From Haematobia irritans (taxonomy: Eukaryota > Arthropoda > Insecta > Diptera > Muscidae), in the NCBI RefSeq assembly GCF_050003625.1, contig NC_134397.1:276886070-276950069 (forward strand): 64,000 bases of DNA, written 5' to 3'. This document shows positions 37,467-49,006 of the stretch, piece after piece (positions within the stretch are counted from its first letter, which is position 1; each line of letters begins with the position of its first letter). Both the position numbers and the translations under genes were made by a program. The notes under the pieces were generated by a model. It did not search any database. It was not told the origin of the DNA and saw nothing but the letters and a program-made list of their open reading frames with translations.

Positions 37467-37718
37467 TTAATGATAAATTCGTGAACGTGTACACTACTCC
37501 TAATATTACCCAAGAGAATAAAACCCATTCTAATTGAATAACTTTTATTCGAAAATTTCCCATACAAATCTATTGTTGTCCAATTTTTGTAAATGTAAAC
37601 CCATTCCATTAATAAATAGCAGATTTGTTTTGATCCTATCACGATGATTTTTAATTGCATTTTTGATGTTAAAAAAATAATACCACATTCAAAACTTTAT
37701 TTCCTTAATTATTTCTAT

Positions 37719-38210
37719 GTTCGGTTCCAAAGATTTTGTACACTAATGATTTTGGTATTGATTCCGAGTCAAATTTGAATTAATTCGTTTTTTCAGCTTT
37801 GTCTTCATGTTTGTAAAGCACTGTGATAGCTCACAGTGCTTTAAAAACGTGCTAACGACATTTAAATTTCCAAATTCAGACTCGACTTTAAGTAAAAATT
37901 ATTCTGTGTATACGTTTTAAAATAAAATGTTGAAAAACCTCTTCTATTTTTGAACGCTGTTTTGGTTTGTGGTCAAGATACAAAAACTCCACAAATTTAA
38001 AGACTATTTAATTAATTTTAAGAATTTTTTAGAAAAGATACCCATTTTTAAGTTGAATCATTTAACTATAAGGACAAAACGATTTTATCAGTTTTTGGAC
38101 AATGAAAAAAGTTTATATAAGAGAAATTTACATATGCTATTATAACCAAAATTCGCGTTCGTATTTTAAAGACATGAAATCTTTGGCCTCACGACAATAT
38201 TTTTTCAGTG
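37719..38210 (+). mobile_element. Family A MITE, damaged copy
   Basis: GTTCGGTTCCAAAGATTTTG near the left and GACATGAAATCTTTGGCCTC...TTTTTTCAGTG before TA (38211-38212) at the right. Left terminus missing and several internal deletions. Contains a 12-bp perfect hairpin at 37815-37842 not found in other copies. Confidence 0.7.
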
Positions 38211-38522
38211 TACAAAGCAATTCACATCTACTATTTTAATTTAGTACTATCATAGTAACTTTAGAATACGTATTATAATAACATAAAAAGGATAAACGAG
38301 TCAAATGATATTATTCCTAATAATTTACTGACAGTTTATATAAAGAATTTGTATGGTAATAGCAGATTTAAAGTGTACGATAACTTTTATCAATACCAGG
38401 AAAAAAACTTTACAACAAGGTGTATTTGCTGCAAAAATGCCCGCATAATGGCTGGAATAATTATTAAGGCTTCAATTGAGCTTTGAAATATGTGGAAACC
38501 CTTATTCTGGCAGCAAGACTTA

Positions 38523-38764
38523 TGCGCTTTACAGACTATCAGTTATTCCGGACGACAGTGCTCGTGTCGAACATATCCCATATATTGTGCACATTATAAG
38601 TTAAGTCCGAAGGCATAATCGATACTGCTGCATGTTTATGGGATCGATAACATATTTACCGATTATTTAGTCATCGCCGACAAGTCGTATCGATCCGATA
38701 CACTGTAAGATTCTTTACAAACACCGACATTCCGTTAGGAATAACTGATAGTCTGTAAAGCGCA
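38523..38764. mobile_element. PIF/Harbinger-like MITE, 242 bp, copy 1
   Basis: Inverted ends begin TGCGCTTTACAGACTATCAG and continue to 27 identical bases. Flanked by TTA (38520-38522) and TTA (38765-38767). Three-base TWA duplications are typical of PIF/Harbinger. Almost identical to 54404-54645. Non-coding. Confidence 0.85.
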
Positions 38765-38953
38765 TTAGATAAAAATGAAGTTTTATCCATATTTCAATAG
38801 GAACATGTCGAAAATAAAAAGCCAAAAATAGCTAAAAGGATCATGAAAAAAGCCAGAAAAAACTAAAAGCTAAATGCATTTTTTGCCCGCTAAACGTCTT
38901 CAAAAAAAGCCAAATCTAGCGGGAAAAAAGCTAAATTGGCAACGCTGGTGGAA

Positions 38954-39639
38954 CAACACTTTTTTCTTCTTCATATGTGGCCGTTTTGCCGCGATTTCGA
39001 CCTTCAAACGCTCCAATAACGCCATATAATAGTCACTGTTGATGGTTTTTCCTTCTCAAGATAATCGATAAAAATTATTCCATGCGCATCCCAAAAAACA
39101 GAGCCCATTACTTTGCCAGCGGACTTTTGAGTCTTTCCACGCTTCGGAGATGGTTCACCGGTCGCTGTCCCCTCAACCGACTGTCGATTGGACTCAGGAG
39201 TGTAGTGATGGAGCCATGTATCATCCATTGTCACATATCGACGGAAACACTCGGGTGTATTACGAGTTAACAGCTGCAAACACCGTTCATAATCATTACC
39301 ACGTTGTTGTTTTTGGTCAAATGTCAGCTAGCGCGGCACAAAGCTTCCGCATATCCAAATATTGATGAATGACGACCAACACGTTCCTTTGATATCTTTA
39401 AGGCCTCTGCTATCTCGATAAACTTCATTTTACGGTCATTGAAAATCATTTTGTGGATTTTTTTGATGTTTTCGTCGGTAACCACCTCTTTCAGGCGTCC
39501 ACTGCGTTCACCGACCTCCGTGCTCATTTCACCACGTTTGAATTTTGCATAGCAATCAATTATTGTTGATTTCCTGGGGCAGAGTCCGGGAACTCATTAC
39601 CAAGCCAAGTTTTGCTTCCACGAAATTCCTTTTTCCCAT
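38954..39639 (-). pseudogene. mariner transposase, 5' two-thirds, broken
   Basis: Read on the minus strand from ATG at 39639: a short deletion removes most of the RVLIKYCFLKGKNT segment. GRLKEVVTDENIKKIHKMIF and ALKISKERVG (DNA-binding domain) follow in one frame. After a frameshift near ERVG, LLTRNTPECFRRYVTMDDTW carries the first catalytic Asp, then HHYTPESNRQS and WDAHGIIFIDYLEK. Another shift precedes the RPHMKKKKVLF region, where the copy ends at the insertion. The second and third catalytic Asp codons are lost. Dead. Confidence 0.88.
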
Positions 39640-39815
39640 TTTTCACAATAACAAAAGCTTCACAAAAGACGCTTTATATCACAAACTAATTGACTTACAG
39701 ACGTCAAATTTTGACACGAATCATTTGAAGGTTGGTACTATATGAAAATAATATGCATTTAATACTAGCGACGCCATCTATGTGTCAGACCGGGGACTTA
39801 TCAGCCAACCTGTTA

Positions 39816-40827
39816 ATACCCGAGGAACGATTTCTAATGTTCGTGATTGAATCCATGACCGCGGACATGATGCACTGTGGCTTAATGAATTTTTTTAACA
39901 GAATCCGCGGTAGAATGAAAGGCGACCATAGCATTTCATCCACATTACATTTTTAGTTTTTTGTACTTTTGTATTTGTCAATTTTCGTCATTTATGTTAT
40001 GGGCACTCGTTTTGAATGATTGTATTTTTCCAATGTAAAGAACTTACTTTTTTCTAGAGATCTCCGAAAATGTCATTACATAGAAATTATATTCTTACCT
40101 GTAACGAAATAGAAAAATATAATACTCTATGAAATATTATTCTAGATATTATTTTAAAATCAATTTGAAATATTTGTATTATGCTTTTTAAGAAATGATA
40201 ATAATCCATGCACGTGTATATACTTTTGAAAATATTTTCTGCCTTAAGCCTGCTTTTCTAGTATTTGAAAATTGATTTCCTATAGGCATGTCCAATTTAA
40301 TTCATGTCTTCATGGAATCTTGTGTTTATTCATAAAACACATCAAGATCTAACATTTTTACGGTTCATGGAAAATGTTTTCATAAAAAATAGCAAAAAAA
40401 CATCTTGTTCTAACAACCATTGGTTTAATTTCAAAACAAGTTGAAGATATTTTGTGTTGTCAAAGACGATTTACGAAGGATTACACTTGACCCAATTCAA
40501 GGTCAGTTGTTTGTGTATTTGCTCTCATGACCCCATAAATTGATAGGAGGGGAAGGTTATATGTTCACAGTATGATTACACATACATATATATGGCCAAG
40601 GGAAATCGATTAGGATTTCCAATGAAATCTCCAATACAAAAGGATCTCCTTATCATAGCTAACCTTGTTGAATGGCCTAGGTTTTGGGCTCTCTAACTGT
40701 ATTTGTATGTGGGCGTATTGTTTATTTTTATTTAAGGTAAGACCATTTTGAAAATATTTAATACATTCAATAAATTTCCTAAAAAAGAAAAACACATAAA
40801 CAATGTTACACTTGTATAAAAAACATT
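39816..40827. other. No gene seen
   Basis: No shared repeats recognised. The 61-codon minus-strand frame at 40610-40795 has no domain. Confidence 0.45.
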
Positions 40828-40829
40828 TA

Positions 40830-41621
40830 CACCGATATAAAATATATGAGAAGATTCAGTCAATTGCAATTAACTGAAATCACAATTATGATTCAATCAT
40901 GAAATTACTTTGTTAAATTAATTTTTGGTTGAAAGTACTTCAATCATGAAAATGATAGTATCAATCACAGAATTAATTGGCAGTTAAAAATATTATCGAT
41001 TAAAAAATTAAATATTTTCTTCGGCACTTTTAAATAATTTTTATTGGTTCAAAATTTAACGATTCTATTACGCAAAAAACATTTTATTCAATTGATCCAA
41101 TTAATTTTCTTATTAGAATGTCTTAAATCATTCATTGATAGTACCAATTATAGTTCTAAGTGGTCATAACAAAATTACTTGATTAAAAATTGATTAATTT
41201 ATTTCATTAGCATTTTTCAATTATTATTGATTCTATTAAAAATTTTATTGCAAAACTCAATAAATATCCAATTTAAAAATGTTGATATTTTCAATCACTT
41301 TCTTAACTGAATTAATGTTTTTATTTTGATTAAAAACTTGATTGTCTCAATTAATTATTTTATTAAATACTAAAAAATTCCGAGTTTAATTAAACGTTAA
41401 TTGCATTTTTTATTGAAAAAACTTCCAGCTTCAGTCAAATTTTTAATATTTTGGTGAATTTTTTTCTGTGTTTACATATTATATGTGAACAAATTCAATC
41501 ATTATTTTAACTGACTTAATTTTTTAATTTAATTAAAAAATTAATCATTTAATTTTTAATTTATAATGTTTCGACATCAATCAACATTTTAATTGGCAAT
41601 GATTCGGTGATATTTTTTGTG
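40830..41621 (+). mobile_element. AATTAA-rich MITE, long copy or two merged copies
   Basis: Between TA (40828-40829) and TA (41622-41623), starts CACCGATATAAAATATATGA and ends TTCGGTGATATTTTTTGTG. An internal end-like TGAATTTTTTTCTGTGT near 41456-41472 suggests that two copies are nested or fused. The interior is AATTAA/TTAATT palindromes. Confidence 0.55.
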
Positions 41622-41623
41622 TA

Positions 41624-42588
41624 TAATAAGGCTTCCATACAGGCTTTGCTTTTGCCAACTTATTGGTATGTTATATAACTGGCATTTTTCTTCGCAAATA
41701 CCTCATATATGTAAATTGTGAAAAGATTTCGATATATTCGTTTATCCCAAAAACCTACACTTGATTAAATAGAGAAACAAAAAAAATGTGAAAAAGGAAC
41801 ATTGAAAATAAATCGATAACCTGGTTTAAAGCAACACCTGATAGAATTTAGATTTCCACAAAACCAAATTTGTTCGGTTCAAAGTGAAATCAGAATTCTG
41901 CTATACAGCCCACCGTAACCAGTCAGGGTCAGAGAGGGTGGCATGGGTGAAAATATGGTTGCAGTCATTGAAAAAGGTATTTCAAGAACTTTCATCTGAA
42001 GGGTTACACTGATACCATTCTACTCTGGTTGTGGAAACAAATCACTTTTGATCCTTTTCAATTATATATGTAGGTGTGCTTGCCCATCTGTGTGTGTTGA
42101 GGTTCTTCCATTCACACATACACACATACTCTAAGTGAATGGAATGGATTTTTTGATATTTGAAGGTAATCCTGAATACATGAACCTATGCAACCAACGA
42201 AGTGAAAGTAAAGCATTAGGTAACTGAAAAGAAATAAACTTATCGTTCATTGAATTTTTATTATCAGGAATTTGCATATATCTTTATATATAAACTGACA
42301 CAAATTAATTTAAACTGCATATATTTTTGACATTCTTTTTCAATCAATTGCATTGATTTAATCTCAACAGATTTTTTACGAGAATAAGTAAAACCAAAAG
42401 AAAAAGTGTAATGTGGGTTGAAAGTAAGCAAGGAAATTTCAAGAAAATTTACAAAGCCAGCCATTCTCTAGGCCAAAACTGACTTTCCATAACTGAAATC
42501 ATGCTAATTTAGTAAAGGCGGTTTTTGCAGTAAAAGACTTCTCCGAGCAAAAATATGGGTTTGCATGAATGATTTACTTTACAGTTAC
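41624..42588. other. No gene seen
   Basis: Contains short ACACAT runs near 42110-42130. No repeat boundaries or domain-bearing frames. Confidence 0.45.
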
Positions 42589-42858
42589 TTTTTTTTTAAT
42601 TATTCACCCTTAATAAGATGGAAAGAGCAAGAACCATAACAAGACACGTTAGTTAAGCAGAAAAAGTTATTTTTTTTCTATTTCGGATGACTAAGCTATA
42701 AGATTAAATTAACGAACAGAGAAAAGTTATGTTTTTATCTTTTATTATGATAAAATCCTTTAGATTTCATGATGTTAATATGGAAGATCGTATTGGAAAT
42801 ACTACATTATTTTTCAACATCCTCAAAAAAAAAAAAAACAAGGAGGGTTAATATTTTT
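42589..42858 (+). repeat. Duplicated segment S, copy 1 (about 270 bp)
   Basis: Runs from TTTTAATTATTCACCCTTAA through GGAAAGAGCAAGAACCATAA, TCGGATGACTAAGCTATAAG and CTACATTATTTTTCAACATC to AAACAAGGAGGGTTAATATT. The same text returns in three pieces between 44266 and 46222. Origin unknown. Confidence 0.8.
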
Positions 42859-44265
42859 ATACCCTCCACCATAGGATGGGGGTATATTAACTTTGTCATT
42901 CCGTTTGTAACACATCGAAATATTGCTCTAAGACCCCATAAAGGGGTCGTGGTGAAATTCTAAGTCGATCTGAGCATGTCCGTCCGTCCATCCGTCTGTT
43001 GAAATCACGCTAACTTCCGAACGAAACAAGCTATCGACTTGAAACTTGGCACAAGTAGTTGTTATTGATGTAGGTCAGATGGTATTGCAAATGGGCCATA
43101 TCGGTCCACTTTTACTTATAGCCCCCATATAAACGGACCCCAAAATTTGGCTTGCGAGGCCTCTAAGAGAAGCAAATTTCACCCGATCCGGCTGAAATTT
43201 GGTACATGGTGTTAGTATATGGTCTCTAACAACCATGCAAAAATTGGTCGAAATCGTCCCATAATTATATATAGCCCCCATATAAACCGATCCCCTGATT
43301 TGGCTTGCGAGCCCTCTAAGAGAAGCAAATTTCATCCGATCCGGCTGAAATATGGTACATGGTGTTCATCCGATCCGGCTGAAATTTGGTACATGGTGTT
43401 AGTATATGGTCTCTAACAACCATGCAAAAATTGGTCCACATCGGTTCATAATTATATATAGCCCCCATATAAACCGATCACCACATTTGACCTCCGGAAC
43501 CTCTTGGAAGACCAAAATTCATTTGATTCAGTTGAAATTTGGTACGTGGTGTTAATATATGGCCTCAAACTCCCATGCAAAAATTGGTCGATATCGGTCC
43601 ATAATTATATATAGGCCCCATATAAACCGATCCCCAGATTTGACCTCCAGAGCCCCTTCGAAGAGCAAAATTCTTCCCATTCGGTTGGAATTTGGTACGT
43701 GATGTTAGCATCCAACAACCATGCAGGAATTGGTTCCTATCAGTCCATAATTATATATACCTCCCATATAAACCGATCCCCAGATTTGACCTTCGGTGCC
43801 TTTTGGAGAAGCAAAATTCATCCGATCTGCTTGAAATTGGGTACATTGTGCTAGTATATGGTCGTTAACAACCATGCCTAACTAGGTCCATATCGGTCTA
43901 TAGTTATATATGGCCCTCACATAAATCGATCCCCAATCACACAAAAATTGGTCCATATCAAGTTCATAATTGTATATAGCCCCCATATAAGCGACGCCCA
44001 TATTTCAACTCTGGCTCTCTACGTACAAAAAGTCCATATCGATTCGTAATTATTTATAGACAACTATACATAACTTTTTTGTCTAATATATACCATGTAT
44101 GGACTAAATCACAATTTAGAAAACGATGTTAAGAAGTTTTAAGATACCACAACCCAAATAATTCGATTGTGCATGACAGTCTTTCGTAGAAGTTTCTACG
44201 CAATCCATGGTGGTGGGTACATATGATACGGCCTGACTGAACTTGCTGCCGTATATACTTGTTTT
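42852..44265 (+). mobile_element. HINE family 1, near-complete
   Basis: 5' hairpin TATACCCTCCACCATAGGAT at 42856, (GTCY)n GTCCGTCCATCCGTCTGTTG near 42979, 153-bp units (CTTGCGAGGCCTCTAAGAGA at 43151 and a close match at 43304), then ACGATGTTAAGAAGTTTTAA and the 3' end GCCGTATATACTTG. The 3' stem-loop is mutated (CGGCCTGACTGAACTTGC). Sits exactly between the two S copies. Confidence 0.8.
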
Positions 44266-44283
44266 TTAATTATTTACCCTTAA

Positions 44284-44803
44284 CCCTTTCACTACTGATG
44301 TCCACTTAGAAGGACATTCGAAAAAGACACAAAATTCTATTTTCCCACTTAGTTTCGATTTATTTCTCGATGTTATTTTAAAGTAGAGGCTTTCATCTAA
44401 ATAAGCTATAAATATTGTCCATATTGGTGAGGTCTAAAATACATTTTTATAAACTTCTTTAACAAGAAACGAAAAATACGAAAATTTGAGACAATTTTTG
44501 TACTGTATGTTTCTAGTAAATGGACATTTATACAAAAACTATGATATCTGATATTTTTACGGGTTCTTTTTTGTATTTTTTCTCACACTTTGAAAGATAT
44601 TATAGGCTAAATAGCGTTTATTTTCGTAAGGCCATTTGGTCAAAATTCAAGAATCAAGTTTTCAGAACAAGCTCATATAGCTCTTGAAGTAATTGAGGTA
44701 GGTTTTCAAAATGACAATTATTGTTCTACATGCTGTTAGTACAAGTAAAAAAAGAAGGAAAATAAAAGTTTTTATCATTAGGTTTATTTCGGTAGTGAAA
44801 GGG
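44284..44803. mobile_element. piggyBac-like MITE, 520 bp, TTAA target duplication
   Basis: Inverted ends CCCTTTCACTACTG and CGGTAGTGAAAGGG (14 bp, one mismatch) between TTAA (44280-44283) and TTAA (44804-44807). The homologous unoccupied site in S copy 1 has a single TTAA. TTAA plus CCC ends are typical of piggyBac. The inner sequence has short palindromes such as GTCCACTTAGAAGGAC and no coding frame. Confidence 0.85.
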
Positions 44804-44866
44804 TTAATAAGACGGAAAGAGCAAGAACCACAACAAGACACGTAGTTAAGCAGAAAGAATTATTTA

Positions 44867-46088
44867 TTTTTATAACCTCCACCATAGGATGGGGGTATAT
44901 TAACTTTGTCATTCCGTTTGTAACACATCGAAATTTGAGCATGTCCGTCCGTCCGTCTGTTGAAATCACGCTAACTTCCGAACGAAACACGCTATCGACT
45001 TGAAACTTGGCACAAGTAGTTGTTATTGATGTAAGTCGGATGGTATTGCAAATGGGCCATATCGGTCCACTTTTACGTATAGCCCCCATATAAACGGACC
45101 CCCAAATTTGGCTTGCGATTGCTCTAAGTGAAGCAAATTTCATCCGATCTGGCTGAAATTTGGTACATGGTGTTAGTATATGGTCTCTAATAACCCCGCA
45201 AAAATTGGTCCACATCGGCCCATAATTATATATAGCCCCCATATAAACTGATCCCCAGATTTGACCTCCGGAGCCTCTTAGAAGAGCAAAATTCATCCGA
45301 TCCGGTTGAAATTTGGTACGTGGTGTCAGTATATGGTCTCTAACAACCATGCAAGAATTGGTCCATATCGGTCCATAATTATATATAGCCCCCATATAAA
45401 CCGTTCCCCAGATTTGATCTCCGGAGCCTCTTGGAGGAGCAAAATTCATCCGATCCGGTTGAAATTTGCAACGTGGTGTTAGTATAAGGCCGCTAATAAC
45501 CATGCCAAAATTGGTCCATATCGGTCTATAGTTATATATAGCCGATCCCCAATCACACAAAAATTGGTCCATATCGGTTCATAATTTTGGTTGCCACTCG
45601 AGCCAAAACTAATCTACCAAATTTTATTTTTATAGAAAACATTGTCAAAATGTTATTTCTATAGAAAATTTTGTCAAAATGTTATTTCTATAGAAAATTT
45701 TGTCAAAATATTATTTCTATAGAAAATTTTGTCAAAATTTTATTTCTATAGAAAATTTTTTCCAAATTTTATTTCTATAGAAATTTTTTTTTCCACATTT
45801 TACTTGTCAAAATTTTATTTTGTCAAAATTTTATTTCTATAGAAACTTTGAACTTAATTATATACGTATTTAATCGGCCTTTTTTAGTTTAATATATACC
45901 ACGTATGGACTATGTGGTATATATTACGACGTTAGGAAGTTTTAAGATACCTTGCCATCGGCAACTGTTACCGCAACCCAAGTAATTCGATTGTGGATGA
46001 CAGTCTTCAGTATAAGTTTCTACGCAATCCATGGTGGAGGGTACATAAGCTTCGGCCTGGCCGAACTTACGGCCGTATATGCTTGTTT
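44867..46088 (+). mobile_element. HINE family 1, near-complete, with 28-bp minisatellite
   Basis: 5' hairpin TATAACCTCCACCATAGGAT, GTCCGTCCGTCTGTTG, about three 153-bp units (for example CCGGAGCCTCTT at 45268 and 45420), a 28-bp minisatellite (45618-45845), the subterminal repeat CCATGGTGGAGGGTACATAA, then CTTCGGCCTGGCCGAACTTA and GCCGTATATGCTTGTTT. It is inserted in a T run of S. The 262-codon minus-strand frame 44784-45572 is a by-product of the repeat period. Confidence 0.82.
45618..45845. repeat. 28-bp minisatellite inside a HINE
   Basis: Unit ATTTCTATAGAAAATTTTGT plus CAAAATTTT-like remainder, about seven to eight units, period 28 bp at the CTATAG landmark (45660, 45688). The unit is itself nearly palindromic around CTATAG. 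Confidence 0.85.
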
Positions 46089-46436
46089 TTTCTATTTCGG
46101 ATGACTAAGCTACAAGATTAGATTAACGAACAGAGGAAAAGTATGTTTTTAACTTTTATACTGAAATACTACATTATTTTTCAACATCCTCAAAAAAAAA
46201 CAAGGAGGGTTAATATTTTTTTTCTAATAAGATCATTATTGTATGATATTTCAACACGAGCAGATAGTGTAAGTTCATGAAAAAAATCCAAACCATAGAT
46301 AAAGCTCCTAAAATAGTGGTGGAAAGAAAAACTTAAAACAACTTTTTATTCTAAAATCCCAGTCAATTTCGTTTACATCAAACACTGTTCATTTGAGGTT
46401 TGGTTTCATGAAATTTCTTAGTAAGAATGTAATAAA

Positions 46437-46860
46437 CACAGAAAAAAATTTCCGTAGTTAAATTTACGCTAAATTTTACTTAGTTTTATTGTAAAAAAAT
46501 AATTTGTTAGTAGTTAAATTTAATTACTTTTTGTGAAATTTTCCACAAACCAATGAAAATCATTGGCGCCAAAACATGACCATTTTAACCATACAGTAGT
46601 TCAGTCTTACTATTTTTGGGAATCGTCCGAAAATCATCTTTCGTTTAGTTTATATTAAACTTATGTGTACGGTCATTGAACTTTATATCCATGTTTAGTT
46701 CGCAAAATGTTTGAGACATACTTAAAAAAAAAAAGTAAAATTTCATTAAACTGTGGAACATTTCGAAGAAAATAATAAAATTTAACTATTAGCAAATAAA
46801 TTTTTCCAATAAAATAAGTTAAATTTAGCGTTAGTTTAACTACGTCAATTTTTTTCTGTG
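46437..46860. mobile_element. MITE, 424 bp, long imperfect inverted ends
   Basis: CACAGAAAAAAATTTCCGTA at the left and TACGTCAATTTTTTTCTGTG at the right; the inverted similarity continues for about 45 bp (TAGTTAAATTTACGCTAAAT and complement). TA follows the right end at 46861; the left flank reads AA, probably a mutated TA. Non-coding. Confidence 0.7.
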
Positions 46861-47205
46861 TATAAAATTACATTATCTCTGTTTCCACAATTTGTATTTG
46901 GTATATCATTTGTAAGATAATAATCGACTAAAGTGGTATATTTTCTACAAATAAAGTTTATTTGCATACGCTTGTATGTTGTCTATAAACAGAACTACAT
47001 GAATGTATGTAACGCTTGTTGATACCAATTCTATACCCACAAAAGTGAACTATTTTATGGGAAAAATTAACTACCTCGTTCGAAGATTGAACTATATTTT
47101 ATTCCATTTTTTTTTTTTTTCAGAGAATATAATGAAACTATGGAATTTTTAACTACCATTTAGGAAATTCTTCGAGGGTACATAAGAGTCAGTCCGCCAT
47201 GCAAA

Positions 47206-47500
47206 ATATTTCCAATTTTTCAATGCTTTTATGCTTTGTAGTCAAGACGCAAAAAAATAACACATTTTGAAGACAATTTCATTAATTTTGAAAAAAAATT
47301 CAGAATTATTAAAATCAAGTTTACCTTACTCAAACAAATGTTCCTTTCAAGTTAAGATATCCATTTTTATTTTAAATCACTTAATTATAACTACAAAACG
47401 ACTTCATTGAAAAGTTTATCGGCTTTTGGACAAAGGAAAAAAAAAACTTTATAACAGAGAAATGTGTCTTGAATACATAGCAAAATCTTTTGTATCACAA
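47206..47500 (+). mobile_element. Family A fragment
   Basis: TTTGTAGTCAAGACGCAAAA, AAGACAATTTCATTAATTTT, CTTCATTGAAAAGTTTATCG and TTTTGGACAAAGGAAA follow the middle of family A (compare 19313-19520). A 70-codon frame at 47426 is a by-product. Confidence 0.6.
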
Positions 47501-48810
47501 AAAAATGTGGTCATAGCAAAAGTGTACTCATTCTGCCTCAAATCTTCCTCACATTTTTCAACAAATTCTTCTATTAAAATTATTAATTCAAATTTGCAGT
47601 TAACTCAGAAGGCGAGTCTTAGAATATTGTATAGTTAGCTTTAATTCATACTTTCTTGTTTTCATAGCCAGCTTATAGACTTTTCTATTTTTAATCATTT
47701 TACATGACATATTTCAGCCATAGAATATGATAACCATATTTGAAAGATAGAAAACGTTACATCCAGCAGGATATTATTCAATTCGTCAACATCAATGAGT
47801 TCATTTGCCAAAAATTCTGTCATTCAATCTCATATTTAATAATTAAACTTTCATTATTATCTTCTAACCTATTACCCTTTGAATAAATCCAAGTAATCTT
47901 AATGATGAATATTTAAATTAAAACTGAATGGTATTAATATCTCAAAATAAATGTCCCATAGAAATTTTTGGAAATTCTCTAAAAATCTTGGCATTTCTCT
48001 AAATAACAGTAAAACCATAAATTCGTTTAGTTTTGGTAAAACTGTGGTCTAACCTCTCTATCTCTCACTATCTGCATGCATGGACAATGAAGATGTCTGA
48101 TTTAAAAACCCCCCAAAGAGTCCTAGGGTCATATTCAAGGGGGCGTTTGATAAGCGTGTAAATGTGTGTCTGTATATATATGTGCCATATTTTGGATGTG
48201 GATGATAGGCCATATATGTTAATAGAAACTAACATCATTTTATATTTCTTTCAGGGGACCACTCACAGGATATGTGGGTGATTATGCATATGCATGTGTG
48301 TGTGCGTGTGTGTATGTCGTTTTACTCATACACAAAGCTACAAAACATAATATTGTATGAAAAGCTATTCGATATCCTAAGAGCTATTGTTGGATCTGGA
48401 TGTGTATGTGTTTGACACATGTATATATTTGCGATTGTGTTCATTTAATTTTGATGTGTACGGTTGAGTGGAGGAAAATAAAATTGTTACTTGAAACTAA
48501 AACTTAAGCCATTATAAACCATTATCAAATGTTATCAACAACTCGTCTCCGTTGCGGTTGTTATATCTGTTTCTGTGGCTTTAGGTTTCTAGGCCAGTCA
48601 CTGTCAATCAATGTTAGATTAGATGGAAAACAAAAACGTTTATACAAAGGCCATATTTGCAAATGTTTTGTCATAAGGATTTCAGTTCGTACACATTACA
48701 TATAGAAAATGTTGTGTAAGAAGTTTTTGTTGTTCTAAAGATGATTACATTTCAATTAATTTATTATTTTCGTTCCGAAATTATACTATACTTGTTGTAT
48801 AACATTGTGT
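47501..48810. other. No gene seen; TG microsatellites
   Basis: TG-rich runs near 48155-48180 and 48295-48318. CAGGGGACCACTCACAGG near 48250 follows a pyrimidine tract and could pass for a splice acceptor, but no exon is evident after it. Confidence 0.4.
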
Positions 48811-48965
48811 CCCAGCAAAAACTGGGTAAGCACTAGTGCTTCTTCCAGTAATACCGGTAATCAAAAACTTACTACTAGTAGTATTACTTGGGATTTAAAA
48901 ATAATAACTTACATGTGCACACCAAAAGTGTTTCCTTTTATTAATACCAGTAATTAAAATCATAT
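48811..48965 (+). mobile_element. Possible CCCAG-ended fragment of another family
   Basis: CCCAGCAAAAACTGGGTAAG is similar at the terminus to the CCCAG elements but the interior (TACTACTAGTAGTATTACTT, a local palindrome) is different. No second end found. Confidence 0.35.
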
Positions 48966-49006
48966 CTTGAGGTCCTGGTTGGAATCCTGCTTACACTCTT
49001 TATTTT

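Larger units (their letters stand above)
44266..46222 (+). repeat. Duplicated segment S, copy 2, split by two insertions
   Basis: Pieces 44266-44283, 44804-44866 and 46088-46222 join to give S with about 55 bp missing near the TTTTATACTGAAATAC point. The gaps are filled by a TTAA-flanked MITE and by a HINE. Copy 1 shows both sites unoccupied. Confidence 0.8.

Noticed and set aside
44784..45572. 262-codon minus-strand ORF as a gene
   Set aside because: Same HINE repeat effect; it also runs through the (GTCY)n core and into segment S.
48240..48270. Possible splice acceptor before an exon
   Set aside because: A pyrimidine tract with CAG is present, but the sequence after it has no sustained open frame.
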